From contig JADKJR010000001.1 in the NCBI GenBank assembly GCA_016720925.1, positions 62,001-126,000 of the forward strand: 64,000 nt of DNA, given 5' to 3'. The notes under the pieces were generated by a model, which saw only the letters and a program-made list of their open reading frames with translations, ran no database searches and had not been told where the DNA came from. Source of the DNA: Betaproteobacteria bacterium (GTDB taxonomy: Bacteria > Pseudomonadota > Gammaproteobacteria > Burkholderiales > Usitatibacteraceae). A program made the translations under genes and the position numbers. Shown one piece after another: positions 27,380 through 37,206 of this stretch (position 1 is the stretch's first letter; every line of letters starts with the position of its first letter).

Positions 27380-28795
27380 CTATTCCGCCCGAAATTCGAC
27401 AAACGCCCGATCCCGTGTCTGGCGCAGCCAGTCCTGAAAAGCTTCGTCGGCCTTACGCGCGCGAATTGTGTTGCGCGCACCGGCGCGCTTTCTCTCTTCC
27501 GTCACGCCTTCGGTGCGCCGCTCGATAACCTGTACCAGATGCCAGCCAAACGTACTTTGCACCGGTGCGGAAATTTCATTGTCGCGCAGTTGATTCATTG
27601 CGCGTTCGAATTCCGGCACCGTGTCGCCAGGCGAAATCCAACCCAGGTCACCGCCTTTCGAGTTCGATGGATCGTCGGAATGCACTTTGGCCAGTTCGGC
27701 AAAATCGGCTCCGCCGATCACGCGTTCGCGCAGGCGCGCCAGGCGCTCTTTCGCATCGGTGTCGGTCACGCCTTCCTTGCCCTTGATCAGGATGTGGCGC
27801 ACGTGGGTCTGCTGAATCGTCGGCTGCGCGCTGACGCCACGTTTGTCCAGCAGCTTGACGATATGAAAGCCATTCGCGCTACGCAGAATATCGGTAATCT
27901 CGCCAGCTTTCAGGGGAGTCAGTGCATCCAGGAATATGGCGGGCAAGCGGCCTGATGGTCGCCAGCCCAGATTGCCGCCTTGCAAGGCATCTGGCGCGTC
28001 GGAGTATTGCGCGGAAATTTGCGCAAACTCCGCACCCTTCCGCAATTCGCCCAGCGCCTGCAAGGCACGTTTGCGGCGAGTCTCGATCTGCGCGCTGGTG
28101 GCTTGCTCGGGAACAAGTACCAAAATGTGGGCGAGGCGAAATTCGCGATCAGTTGTTGCTTCACGCGCTTCGAGCGAGAGCTGTGTATCCACCTCTGCTT
28201 CCGTTACATTGATGCCGCTCTCCACTTCACGCTCACGCAGCCGCGACATAATCACTTCACCGCGGACTTCCTCGCGAAATTTTTGCCACGATACGCCATC
28301 TTGTTCAAGACGCCGCCGGAATTCGGTCATCGACAGGTTGTTTTCGTCGGCGATGCGCTGCAAGGCTTTGTCGAGCGTGGCGTCGTCCACGCGAATGCCG
28401 GTTTCCTTTGCTTCCTGCAGTTGCACCATGTCGTTGATCATGCGTTCAAGCAATTGTTTCCTGAGCGCGTCCTGTGGCGGCAACTGTGTACTTTGCGCCT
28501 GCAACTGTTTAACCACGATGGCCATGCGGTTATTCAGGTCGTTGAGTGTGATCACTTCGTTGTTGACGATGGCAACGATGCGATCGAGTTCAACCACGCC
28601 TGCCGCTTTAGCGGGCGCGGTGAGACGCGTGTCGATTTTGGCCGCGGCCGCCGGGACGGGCGCCAGGGTCGTAATGGAATTCACAGGTGGCGATGCGGGC
28701 GACGACGGTGCCGGTGTGGCAAGCTGTGCCACGGAAGGCAATGGCACAGCTGACAGCAACATGGCAGTGAAAGCAACGGTCAGGCGATATTTCAT
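27380..28795 (-). CDS. surA: Periplasmic chaperone / peptidyl-prolyl isomerase SurA
   Basis: The 471-residue protein has a signal peptide (cleavage after about residue 23, ...LPSVAQ), a Pro/Ala-rich linker, the SurA N-terminal domain beginning with VVELDRIVAIVNNEVITLNDL, and two parvulin domains, each with the LGWRPSGRLP or LGWISPGDTVPEF landmark. SurA delivers outer-membrane proteins, including LptD, to the BAM complex. It follows lptD by 95 bases on the same strand. The linker makes it longer than E. coli SurA (428). Confidence 0.95.
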   Translation of the reverse strand: MKYRLTVAFTAMLLSAVPLPSVAQLATPAPSSPASPPVNSITTLAPVPAAAAKIDTRLTAPAKAAGVVELDRIVAIVNNEVITLNDLNNRMAIVVKQLQAQSTQLPPQDALRKQLLERMINDMVQLQEAKETGIRVDDATLDKALQRIADENNLSMTEFRRRLEQDGVSWQKFREEVRGEVIMSRLREREVESGINVTEAEVDTQLSLEAREATTDREFRLAHILVLVPEQATSAQIETRRKRALQALGELRKGAEFAQISAQYSDAPDALQGGNLGWRPSGRLPAIFLDALTPLKAGEITDILRSANGFHIVKLLDKRGVSAQPTIQQTHVRHILIKGKEGVTDTDAKERLARLRERVIGGADFAELAKVHSDDPSNSKGGDLGWISPGDTVPEFERAMNQLRDNEISAPVQSTFGWHLVQVIERRTEGVTEERKRAGARNTIRARKADEAFQDWLRQTRDRAFVEFRAE

Positions 28796-28890
28796 GGTGC
28801 AGATTCCAAAGGGAAGCGACGCGGTAAAGAGACAAAGGCTAGAAACATGGCGGGTTGTTTGACGGGCTGAACGGCGGGTTTAACGATCCA

Positions 28891-31254
28891 CTAGCGATCA
28901 TCAGACCGACGATAGCCTGGAATGTTCTGTCTGAGGGTCTCCAGCGGGTTAATGCCCAGTTTGGAGAGGCCTTTTAACTCCAGTTGGAACTGGAAAGAGT
29001 TTGAATATTGTTGCGTGGCAGTCGCAAAACGGTGTGCGACCAACCGGAATTCCCAGCATCCCTGATTATACTCGACGCCCAAGAGGCCCTCGATCAGGCG
29101 CTTATCCTGAAACGAGTGGTTGGCGCGGGCGAGCAACGTCCATGCGGGAGCAGCTTTGCCAAACGGCCATTGGGCAGAGATATCAACCTGCTTCAGGGAA
29201 TCGCGTGTGTAGCGATAGCTGAAGTTGAGTATCCGTCCGCTGTCTGCGTTGTAGCGGGCGGCGATATTGGCGCGCTGGAATTCTGTCTTGGATGTGGAGT
29301 ACTGAAAGCCCGAATCCAGAAACCAGGAATCCGATAGTTGCCCCGACAAGGCCGTCAACAAGTCCGAGCGACTCAGGTTGCCCTGCTGTTCGCCGGACAG
29401 ACCGAGCGCGCTGTCGGAAAGTGTGACCCGTTGCGGACGAAAATAGTAGCGCTGTCCTATCGCCGCGCGCAGGCGCTCGATGCCGGTCAGGTTCTCGATG
29501 AATCGGGTCGTGATGGCAGCCGTCATTTGTTTCGCATCCGAAATACGGTCCCCACCGACAAAAAGGTTCTCGTTGAAAATCTGCGCGAAACTGAAATCGG
29601 TCGCGGCGGTCGAGAAGGAAGGCAGGCGGCTTTGATCGCGAAACGGCACATACAGAAAGAACAGACGTGGTTCCAGCGTCTGTGAAACAGATTCGCCCCA
29701 CAGCGTGAGCGGTCGTTCAAATGACAACCCGCTATCGACACTGATGATCGGCAGGCTGCGCGTGCCGCTCTCAAATCCCGTCTCGTTTCTGGTCAACTGG
29801 TAATGCGTGGTGTGGAACCCGACTTTGGGCGTGATGAAACCGTAGGGTGCGGTAAATGGCATCGACGCCGATGGATAGAAAAGCAGCCGCTGGCCGTTCA
29901 CCAGTGTCGGGTGTTGAAAATCCGTAAACTCTCCGAGTGCATTCAATTCCACGCCATTCCAGCGGTTGGGGTGCGCATTGAACGAGATTTGCGGCGCCAG
30001 CCGGTACGGCGGCGTGACCAGCGCCGCCGGGTCCTGCAACGTCTGATAGCCGAGATAACGCATGGACCAATCGCCAACGATACTGGCGTACGACAAACTG
30101 GCGTCGCGCGGTAGATTGGTCTGCGCGGTATTGGCGATACGCGTGGACAGATCGCGGAAATAGTTGTCGTCCGAAACCTTCTGTGCATAGACGGAAGCAC
30201 TCCAGCCCGGCGCCAGCCAAGGCGCCAGATTCTGATAATGCCGCAACGACACCAGATAGCGGTTGTTGTCGATTACGCGGTCGTGCGGCAGGTATTCCGT
30301 ATCAAGCTCGCCCAGATAGTCGCGACCGAGATAACGAAACTCCGTGCCGATCTGTACACCGCGGCGCGTGAACATTTTCGGGGTAATGGTGGCGTCGTGA
30401 TTGGGCGCGATATTCCAGTAGTAAGGCACAGCCAGCTCGAAACCGCTGCTGGTCGATGAACCAAATGACGGCGGCAGGAAACCCGACTTGCGATCGCTGT
30501 TCAGCGGAAAGGTCATGTAGGGCATGTATAGAATCGGGACGCCTTTGAATTCAACGACGCCGTTAATTCCCGTACCGATGTTGCGCTCGCGGTCGAGCGC
30601 CAATTCGGAGACTTTCAGATACCAGTCGTCCTGATCGGGCTTGCAGGTCGTGTAGCGCGCGCCGAACAGGCGTTCCTGATCGGGCCCCTCGAGATTCATG
30701 CGCGCCGCCGATCCGCGTGCCTCATAGCGCTGCCCAGGCCGAGTTGGATTCTTCGAGAAAAAGAAACTCGGTTGTTCGAGTGTGCCGATTTCCGTCGCGA
30801 CCGTCAGCTTGAGCCCCAGTCCGCTGACAATATCGCCACCACGATCCAACCGCACCTTGCCGGGGATCGATGCCAGATCGGTCAGCATGTCGTAATCGAC
30901 GCGATTGGCGGTTAGCTCCATGTCGCCCCGCTTGACGGAAACGTGCCCGCTGGCCGACACGCTTATCTGATTGATACCGTCAATCTCGTCGGCAGAAATC
31001 AACAGCGGCCCGGTTTTCGCCGGACGTTGCAGCAGGCCACCCGGTGTCGGCATCGACCTTTCCGCTTTCAGGCCGTCCTGAATGGCGGCGTCGAGATCAG
31101 CCTGGCCAGGGGCGGACGCCACCTGTTGCGCAAAGATTGGCGGCGCGCCGGCGCATAGCCACAGACCGGCAAGCACTAAAGCGGCGCACGTGCGAGTGGA
31201 CGCAAGGGCGGGCGAGCGGCGGGACGAGTGCAGGGTCAAGGTACGGGAAGGCAC
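28891..31254 (-). CDS. lptD: LPS-assembly protein LptD
   Basis: The 787-residue outer-membrane protein inserts lipopolysaccharide into the outer leaflet with LptE. A signal peptide (residues ~20-42, ending FAQ), an N-terminal OstA/LptA-like beta-jellyroll domain (starting near LISADEIDGINQISVSASGH) and a long C-terminal beta-barrel are visible; PYTTCK-type cysteines such as YTTCKPDQDDWY and a C-terminal CWEFR form the expected disulfide set. Start is GTG at 31254. It is first in lptD-surA-pdxA-ksgA and divergent from amgK. Confidence 0.96.
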   Translation of the reverse strand: MPSRTLTLHSSRRSPALASTRTCAALVLAGLWLCAGAPPIFAQQVASAPGQADLDAAIQDGLKAERSMPTPGGLLQRPAKTGPLLISADEIDGINQISVSASGHVSVKRGDMELTANRVDYDMLTDLASIPGKVRLDRGGDIVSGLGLKLTVATEIGTLEQPSFFFSKNPTRPGQRYEARGSAARMNLEGPDQERLFGARYTTCKPDQDDWYLKVSELALDRERNIGTGINGVVEFKGVPILYMPYMTFPLNSDRKSGFLPPSFGSSTSSGFELAVPYYWNIAPNHDATITPKMFTRRGVQIGTEFRYLGRDYLGELDTEYLPHDRVIDNNRYLVSLRHYQNLAPWLAPGWSASVYAQKVSDDNYFRDLSTRIANTAQTNLPRDASLSYASIVGDWSMRYLGYQTLQDPAALVTPPYRLAPQISFNAHPNRWNGVELNALGEFTDFQHPTLVNGQRLLFYPSASMPFTAPYGFITPKVGFHTTHYQLTRNETGFESGTRSLPIISVDSGLSFERPLTLWGESVSQTLEPRLFFLYVPFRDQSRLPSFSTAATDFSFAQIFNENLFVGGDRISDAKQMTAAITTRFIENLTGIERLRAAIGQRYYFRPQRVTLSDSALGLSGEQQGNLSRSDLLTALSGQLSDSWFLDSGFQYSTSKTEFQRANIAARYNADSGRILNFSYRYTRDSLKQVDISAQWPFGKAAPAWTLLARANHSFQDKRLIEGLLGVEYNQGCWEFRLVAHRFATATQQYSNSFQFQLELKGLSKLGINPLETLRQNIPGYRRSDDR

Positions 31255-31357
31255 GAGGAAGGGAGTCGTCGAATCAGTGGGGCGATGGATGGAAAATAGG
31301 GGAAGGCGGCGTGACGGTGAATGATAAAATTCAGTTTGTTTCTACAAGAAAAATAGC

Positions 31358-32407
31358 ATGCCTGAAACCTTGTTGTCCCCGTCGTCACCAAGCCCGCGCA
31401 TCGACGCACTCCATGCATGGCTTGTTCCCGAACTCAAACGCGAAGGCATCACCGAATACACACTGGAACCCGCCTCGACCGACGCGAGTTTTCGCCGCTA
31501 TTTTCGCATAACCTCCTCTGCGGTAACGTACATCGTCATGGACGCGCCGCCCGAGCAGGAAGATTGCCGCCCATTCGTCAAGGTCGCGGCCCTCATGCGC
31601 GAAGCCGGTGTCAACGCGCCCGCGGTGCTCGCGCAGGATCTGTTGCAAGGCTTCCTGCTGCTCACTGATCTCGGCCGCCAGACCTATCTCGATGTCATCA
31701 ACGACGATAACGCCGATAAACTTTTCCGCGAAGCCAACGCATCGTTGATCAAATGGCAGCTCGCCTCGAAGCCGGGCGTGTTGCCGGTATACGGCGAAGC
31801 GCAGATTGCACAAGAACTCGCGCTATTCCCGGATTGGTATATTGCCCAACATGTCGGCGCCACCTTGAACGACAAGCAGCGCAACACCTTGCAGTCAGTG
31901 TTCGCTGCCATCGCCCAGCATGCCATCAGCCAGGCCAAAGTCTATGTGCACAGCGACTACATGCCGCGCAACCTGATGATCTCCGATCCACCGCTGGAAA
32001 ATGCGCCCGGCGTGCTCGATTTTCAGGACGCCGTGTACGGGCCAATCAGCTACGACATCGCCTCACTCTACCGTGATGCCTTCATTTCCTGGGACGAAGA
32101 ACGCGTCCTCGATGGCACCATCCGTTACTGGGAGAACGCGCGCAAGGCAGGACTACCGATGCCCGCGCATTTCGGCGATTTCTATCGCGACGTGGAGTGG
32201 ATGGGCTTGCAACGGCACCTGCGAATCCTCGGCATCTTCGCGCGATTGAATTATCGTGACGGCAAGCCCATGTACCTTGCCGATACGCCGCGCTTTGTGA
32301 ATTACGTGCGCAAGACCAGTGAGCGCTATGGCGTGTTGAGGCCGTTGTTGAGGCTGTTTGATGAGATGAAAATTGGGGATGCAGCGGTGGAGGGGTATCG
32401 GTTTTGA
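31358..32407 (+). CDS. amgK: N-acetylmuramate/N-acetylglucosamine kinase AmgK (aminoglycoside phosphotransferase fold)
   Basis: The 349-residue kinase belongs to the APH family. Substrate phosphorylation on the anomeric carbon feeds peptidoglycan recycling to UDP-MurNAc in Pseudomonas and relatives. Kinase landmarks are STDASFRRYFR near residue 42, the catalytic loop VHSDYMPRNLM near 200 and the metal-binding LDFQDAVYGP near 219. Divergent placement next to lptD is the usual site for amgK. The expected partner murU does not follow; pepP does. Confidence 0.88.
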   Translation: MPETLLSPSSPSPRIDALHAWLVPELKREGITEYTLEPASTDASFRRYFRITSSAVTYIVMDAPPEQEDCRPFVKVAALMREAGVNAPAVLAQDLLQGFLLLTDLGRQTYLDVINDDNADKLFREANASLIKWQLASKPGVLPVYGEAQIAQELALFPDWYIAQHVGATLNDKQRNTLQSVFAAIAQHAISQAKVYVHSDYMPRNLMISDPPLENAPGVLDFQDAVYGPISYDIASLYRDAFISWDEERVLDGTIRYWENARKAGLPMPAHFGDFYRDVEWMGLQRHLRILGIFARLNYRDGKPMYLADTPRFVNYVRKTSERYGVLRPLLRLFDEMKIGDAAVEGYRF

Positions 32408-32587
32408 ATGGAAAAGTCTAGGGCTGGTGCGGCGTTTGGGGATAAAATGGCTGGAAATGCGCGCCAGGGCTAGAGTTTTTACCGGTCACGCTTCGCCGAA
32501 CATCAAGTCGCTGTCACGGATCGCCACAAAATGCACAAGTCGACCAGCGTACAATGACGCCTTTCATTCACACCCATTCCCCCACCC

Positions 32588-33922
32588 ATGAAACGCGAAA
32601 GCTTCCCCTTCCCCGTCGTCGTTCCCAACGTCAAAATCCATGCCGAGCGTCGCAAGCGTCTCGCGAAAAATCTGAAAGAAGGCATTGTGCTGCTGGCGAC
32701 TTCGCCGGAAGTGGCGCGCAATGCCGATGCGCATTACGACTATCGTTGGGACAGTCATTTCTATTACCTCACCGGGTTCCGCGAACCGGAAGCGGTGCTG
32801 GTCATTTTGCTGGGAAAGAAGCCTCGGCACATTCTGTTTTGCCGCGACAAGAATCTGGAACGTGAAATCTGGGATGGGTTTCGCTTTGGTCCGGAGGTGG
32901 CCAAGGAAGTGTTCAGTTTCGATGAGTCGTATTCGATTGCCGAGCTGGAAACGCGCATCCCGGATCTGATGACGAATCAGGATGTGATTCACACGCCAAT
33001 CGGTGCCTCGTCCACGTGGGATCAATCGATCACCCGCTGGCTGAATGCGGTGCGCGCCAAGGTGCGAACCGGTACGACGGCGCCTTCGGAGGTGCGCGAC
33101 CTGCGCACGCCGGTGGGGCAGATGCGGCTCATCAAGGACAAGACCGAGATCGACATCATGGCGCGTGCGGGCAAGATTTCCTCCGATGCACACGCACGGG
33201 CGATGCGCTTCGCCAAACCGGGGATGTTTGAGTATCAGGTCGAAGCGGAAATTCTCCACGAGTTTGTGATGAACGGCGCGCGGCAGCCTGCTTACGGCAG
33301 TATCGTCGCGGCCGGCGGCAACGCCTGCGTGTTGCACTACCGGGAGAATTCCGCGCAGTTGAAGAGAGGTCAATTGATGCTGATCGACGCGGGGTGCGAG
33401 CTGGAAAGCTACGCGGCCGACATCACCCGCACGTTCCCGATCGCGGGCAAATTCAGCGGGCCACAACGCGATATTTACGAGCTGGTGCTGGAATCGCAGC
33501 TCGCGTGTATCAAGGCGGTCAAGCCGGGCGCGCCGTTCGGCAAGTATCACGACGTTGCCAACCAGGTGCTGGCGCAGGGCCTGATCGATCTCAAGCTGTG
33601 CAAGGGCTCGCTCGCGAGCGTGCTGGAACAGGAAACATACAAACAGTTCTACATGCACCGCGCCGGTCACTGGCTGGGGCTGGATGTGCATGACGCCGGC
33701 GAATACAAACGCGATGGCAAATGGGTGACGATGCAGCCGGGCATGGTGTTGACGGTGGAACCGGGGTTGTATATCCGTCCGGCCGACAATGTGCCCAAGC
33801 ATTTCTGGGATATCGGCGTGCGGATCGAGGATGATATCCTGGTGACGGCCAAGGGAAATATCAACCTGACGGCGAGCTGTCCGAAATCGGTGAAGGATAT
33901 TGAGGCGCTGACCTGCGGGTAG
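32588..33922 (+). CDS. pepP: Xaa-Pro aminopeptidase (aminopeptidase P)
   Basis: The 444-residue metallopeptidase removes N-terminal residues before proline. An N-terminal AMP_N domain (YYLTGFREPEAVLVI) precedes the pita-bread peptidase M24 domain. Metal ligands are in LIDAGCE, ADITRTFP, HWLGLDVHD, TVEPGLY and GVRIEDDILV. Its position before ubiH and a second Ubi hydroxylase matches the pepP-ubiH order of many Proteobacteria. The 180 bases before it show only a TACAAT-like element and no gene. Confidence 0.96.
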   Translation: MKRESFPFPVVVPNVKIHAERRKRLAKNLKEGIVLLATSPEVARNADAHYDYRWDSHFYYLTGFREPEAVLVILLGKKPRHILFCRDKNLEREIWDGFRFGPEVAKEVFSFDESYSIAELETRIPDLMTNQDVIHTPIGASSTWDQSITRWLNAVRAKVRTGTTAPSEVRDLRTPVGQMRLIKDKTEIDIMARAGKISSDAHARAMRFAKPGMFEYQVEAEILHEFVMNGARQPAYGSIVAAGGNACVLHYRENSAQLKRGQLMLIDAGCELESYAADITRTFPIAGKFSGPQRDIYELVLESQLACIKAVKPGAPFGKYHDVANQVLAQGLIDLKLCKGSLASVLEQETYKQFYMHRAGHWLGLDVHDAGEYKRDGKWVTMQPGMVLTVEPGLYIRPADNVPKHFWDIGVRIEDDILVTAKGNINLTASCPKSVKDIEALTCG

Positions 33923-33945
33923 TGGGTGACAGTCCATTCCCATTC

Positions 33946-33971
33946 GTCATTCCCGGTTCCGCGGGAATGAC
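33946..33971. repeat. Short inverted repeat between pepP and ubiH
   Basis: GTCATTCCCG (33946-33955) pairs perfectly with CGGGAATGAC (33962-33971) across a 6-base loop. The sequence has the look of a dispersed REP-like element found in many Proteobacteria. No T-run follows, so a terminator role is not indicated. Confidence 0.65.
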
Positions 33972-33988
33972 ATTGCATATTTAGCGTT

Positions 33989-35140
33989 ATGCCCAAAGTA
34001 ATCATCATTGGTGCTGGCCCCGTTGGCGCCACGTTTGCACTTTTGGCCGCACGGCAGGGTTTAAACGTCACGGTACTTGAAGCGCGTGAAGGTCCGTCGC
34101 GCGAATCGCGTTCGTTGGCGCTGTCGTATGGCAGCCGCGAGATTCTCAGCGTGGCGGGTGTCTGGAAAGACAATCTGCGGGCGACGGAAATTTTGACCAT
34201 CCATACCTCGCAGCGCGGCGGTTTTGGCCGCATGCGGCTGTCACATCTCGACGCGAATGTGCCGGCATTGGGCTATGTGCTGTCTTACGCCGATTTGCAG
34301 CTGCAGCTTGACCGCATGCTCGAAGAGCAAGGCATAACCGTGATGCGCGGCGCCTTGTTATCCGCGATTGACGACGCGACTGGCGAAGTGAAGGTGAATT
34401 TCTCGCAGGACGGCGCAGACCGGACGATGGTCGCCGACGCGGTGGTGCTTGCGGATGGCGGCGCCAATCTCGGCAAGGTGCCTGCTCTTCATGCTGACGA
34501 AAAAGGTTATGGGCAAAGCGCGCTACTGGGGCACGTGATCACGGATGCCGCGCATCGTGGTACCGCCTATGAACGCTTCACGCCCAAAGGTCCGGCCGCA
34601 TTGCTGCCGCATGGGGGCGAGCGGGAATACTCGATGGTGTGGGTGTCCTCGACGGCGCGCATTGAGGCATTGAAGTTGCTGAGTGACGCGGAGTATATCG
34701 CGGCGTTCCAGCAGCATTTCGGTTTTCGCGCCGGAAAATTCCTGTCCATTTCGAATCGGCGAAGTTTTCCACTGAAGTTGCGTACCGTTTCGTCGCGCGT
34801 CGCGGGCCGGATTGCGGTCATCGGCAATGCCGCGCAGGCGCTGCATCCGGTGGCCGGACAGGGATTCAATCTCGGCTTGCGCGATGCGGATGAGCTTTCG
34901 CGGCGCCTGAGCGCCGACCCGGATCCGCGCCGTGTTACGCAGGCTCTGCGGGAATACGAGGCGTTGCGCGATCGTGATGTCGAGCGCAGCGTGGGGTTCA
35001 CGGACTTTCTGGTGGGCGCGTTTTCCAATGACCACATGTTATCGCGTGTGCCGCGTGGTATCGGGCTTGCCGCGATCGATATCCTGCCATTCGCGCGACG
35101 GGCGCTGGCGAAACGCATGTTGTTCGGCGCGCGCAAATGA
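33989..35140 (+). CDS. ubiH: UbiH-type FAD-dependent ubiquinone hydroxylase
   Basis: The 383-residue flavoprotein hydroxylase has the FAD-binding GxGxxG motif (IIGAGPVGATFA near residue 5), a DG motif (VVLADGGANLG near 153) and the C-terminal GNAAQALHPVAGQGFNLGL motif near residue 280. The Asn in GNAAQ instead of GDAA is typical of UbiH (2-polyprenyl-6-methoxyphenol hydroxylase). It is coupled by a 4-base overlap to a second hydroxylase of the same superfamily, forming the pepP-ubiH-ubi-dsbC run. Confidence 0.88.
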   Translation: MPKVIIIGAGPVGATFALLAARQGLNVTVLEAREGPSRESRSLALSYGSREILSVAGVWKDNLRATEILTIHTSQRGGFGRMRLSHLDANVPALGYVLSYADLQLQLDRMLEEQGITVMRGALLSAIDDATGEVKVNFSQDGADRTMVADAVVLADGGANLGKVPALHADEKGYGQSALLGHVITDAAHRGTAYERFTPKGPAALLPHGGEREYSMVWVSSTARIEALKLLSDAEYIAAFQQHFGFRAGKFLSISNRRSFPLKLRTVSSRVAGRIAVIGNAAQALHPVAGQGFNLGLRDADELSRRLSADPDPRRVTQALREYEALRDRDVERSVGFTDFLVGAFSNDHMLSRVPRGIGLAAIDILPFARRALAKRMLFGARK

Positions 35141-36300
35141 GTGAGCGGATCGTCATTGTTGGCGGTGGCCCGGTGGGACTTGCGCTGGCGCTCGCGACGT
35201 CGGTATTGCCGGGTGTGGAAGTGACGGTGATTGAACGTGGACCTGCTGTGGATGACACGTTGCCCCCGCCGTTTGATCATCGCGTCTATGCCCTGTCACT
35301 GGCATCGCTTGCCATGCTGCAGGAGTTGGGTGTGGTGCTTCCCGCCACGCGCATCGCCAAGGTGTGCGCGATGCAAGTACACGGCGATGGCGGTCAAAGC
35401 GGCCCCAGCCGGCTCGATCTCAATGAGGGGCAGCTGCTTGCCGCGATTGTCGAACATGCCGCTGTGATGTGCGCGCTGCAAAGCAGATTGTTGCAGGACG
35501 GGCGCGTAAAGATTTTGCGTGGAGTGTCTCCAATTGAAGTGCAATCGCTCGGCGAAAATCGGCGCGAACTCATGTTGTCCGATAGTAGCAAAATACAGTC
35601 GGATTTGCTGGTTGCCGCGGATGGCAGCCGTTCGCAAATTCGTGAATGGGCCGGCATATCCACGGCGGTGAAAGACTACGAGAGCGATGGCGTGGTCGGT
35701 AATTTCAAAGCCGAACGTCCGCACGGCGATATCGCACGGCAATGGTTTACGCATGACGCGGTGCTGGCGTTTTTACCCTTGCCGGACAATCACATCTCGA
35801 TCGTCTGGTCTGTCGGGAAAGAGGCATCGAAAGCGCTGCCGACGAATGATCCGGATGCCTTTTCCCGCGCCGTGGAAGAAGCGGGACATAAATCACTCGG
35901 CGCGCTCTCGCTGGTATCGCAGATTGCACGCTTTCCACTTTTGCGCATCATGGCCAATGAATGGGTGCAACCCGGATTGGCACTGATAGGCGATGCGGCC
36001 CATGCCGTTCATCCATTGGCCGGTCAGGGCGTGAACCTCGGTTTCGCGGACGTGCGAAACATGGCAGCGGTTTTGCGCGCACGCTCGAAGTATTCGGCCA
36101 TTGGCGACCTGGCGCTGCTACGCCGGTACGAACGCGGTGGTCGCGAGGCAGCATGGGCAGTGGGTGAGATGACCGAGCAGCTGCGTTCGCTCTACCGGAG
36201 CGATGTGTCGGCAGCGCGCTGGTTGCGTAACGATGGCATTGCGCTACTGAATCGGATGCCGGCGGCGAAGTCACAACTGATAGACTATGCATCTCGCTGA
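35137..36300 (+). CDS. UbiH/UbiF/VisC-family FAD-dependent monooxygenase
   Basis: The 387-residue paralogue of the preceding gene has the N-terminal IVGGGPVGLALALA motif, VAADGSRSQIREWAGI near residue 165 and LIGDAAHAVHPLAGQGVNLGF near 280. It belongs with UbiI/UbiF/UbiL hydroxylases of ubiquinone synthesis, but which ring position it modifies cannot be told from sequence by eye. The presence of Coq7 elsewhere in the window would cover C6 hydroxylation, suggesting this one acts on C1 or C5. Confidence 0.85.
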   Translation: MSERIVIVGGGPVGLALALATSVLPGVEVTVIERGPAVDDTLPPPFDHRVYALSLASLAMLQELGVVLPATRIAKVCAMQVHGDGGQSGPSRLDLNEGQLLAAIVEHAAVMCALQSRLLQDGRVKILRGVSPIEVQSLGENRRELMLSDSSKIQSDLLVAADGSRSQIREWAGISTAVKDYESDGVVGNFKAERPHGDIARQWFTHDAVLAFLPLPDNHISIVWSVGKEASKALPTNDPDAFSRAVEEAGHKSLGALSLVSQIARFPLLRIMANEWVQPGLALIGDAAHAVHPLAGQGVNLGFADVRNMAAVLRARSKYSAIGDLALLRRYERGGREAAWAVGEMTEQLRSLYRSDVSAARWLRNDGIALLNRMPAAKSQLIDYASR

Positions 36301-36409
36301 ATGCCAGGTGTTGAGTGCAGGGTGCCAAGTAATGGCGTCCACGACGGCATTGTTGCGGAACCAATGAACCCGTAGCGACTCGAAATACATTGAATTCAAG
36401 GACTCTTTT

Positions 36410-37150
36410 GTGAAACTACTTAAATCTGCGCTATATCTCGCCCTCGCGATATTTTCCTTGTCAGCGATGGCGGAGTCCGACCTGGAGACTGTCAAGAAAG
36501 AACTGACAAAGAAATATCCGGATATTGTCGTTGATCGCATCACCAAGGCGGGCTATGGTGAGTTGTACGAAGTGTTCAGCAAGGGTGAAATCATCTATAC
36601 CGATATGAAAGTCACGTACCTGATGTTGGGGACGTTGGTGGATGCCGCAACGCGGGCAAACATTTCCGAGGAACGGTTGCAGAAGCTCACCGCCATCAAC
36701 TTCAACGATCTGCCGTTCAGCCAGGCCATCAAGCTGGTTCGCGGCAATGGGTCGCGGCGGATGGCAATATTCGAAGATCCCAATTGCGGCTATTGCAAGA
36801 AATTCGAGCAGGATGTCAACTCGCTGGAAAATATAACGGCGTATATCTTTCCGTATCCAATCCTGGCCCAGGATTCCGTGGATAAATCGAAATCCATCTG
36901 GTGTTCGCCGGATCGCCTGAAGGCATGGCAGGATTTGATGCTACGCGAGCGGCCACCGACGGCAAAGGGCGCTTGTGAAAACCCAATTGAGAAAAATGTC
37001 GCGCTCGGCCGGACACTTCGGGTGAATGGCACACCGATGACGATATTTGAGGATGGTGAGCGCATTTCTGGCGCGCTGCCCAAGGCGCGTATTGAGGCCA
37101 AGTTGGTGGCGGCCGCGAAAGTCGGCATTACGGCGGACGCGAAGAGATAG
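36410..37150 (+). CDS. dsbC: Thiol:disulfide interchange protein DsbC
   Basis: The 246-residue periplasmic disulfide isomerase has a signal peptide cleaved after about residue 21 (SAMA/ESD), an N-terminal dimerisation domain and a thioredoxin-like domain with the active-site CGYC at Cys126-Cys129. A second cysteine pair (in SIWCSP and GACEN) matches the structural disulfide of DsbC, and the cis-proline loop NGTPMTIF is present. Start is GTG at 36410 after AAGGA. A strong terminator follows. Confidence 0.95.
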   Translation: MKLLKSALYLALAIFSLSAMAESDLETVKKELTKKYPDIVVDRITKAGYGELYEVFSKGEIIYTDMKVTYLMLGTLVDAATRANISEERLQKLTAINFNDLPFSQAIKLVRGNGSRRMAIFEDPNCGYCKKFEQDVNSLENITAYIFPYPILAQDSVDKSKSIWCSPDRLKAWQDLMLRERPPTAKGACENPIEKNVALGRTLRVNGTPMTIFEDGERISGALPKARIEAKLVAAAKVGITADAKR

Positions 37151-37162
37151 TCCAGTCTCATC

Positions 37163-37196
37163 AAAAAAACGGCTGCCGCGGCAGCCGTTTTTTTGT
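37163..37196. terminator. Bidirectional rho-independent terminator
   Basis: An A-run, the palindrome ACGGCTGCCGCGGCAGCCGT (centre 37178) and a T-run make a symmetric terminator serving dsbC on the plus strand and the MAPEG gene on the minus strand. Confidence 0.92.
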
Positions 37197-37206
37197 GCCG
37201 GTTTTT

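Noticed and set aside
27936..28862. Open frames on the plus strand opposite surA
   Set aside because: surA is fully supported on the minus strand with signal peptide and two parvulin domains; the plus-strand frames are mirror frames with no ribosome-binding site.
32564..33943. Long open frame (459 codons) on the minus strand opposite pepP
   Set aside because: It is the antisense of a clearly conserved Xaa-Pro aminopeptidase; high-GC codon bias leaves long mirror frames, and the product has no recognisable motif.
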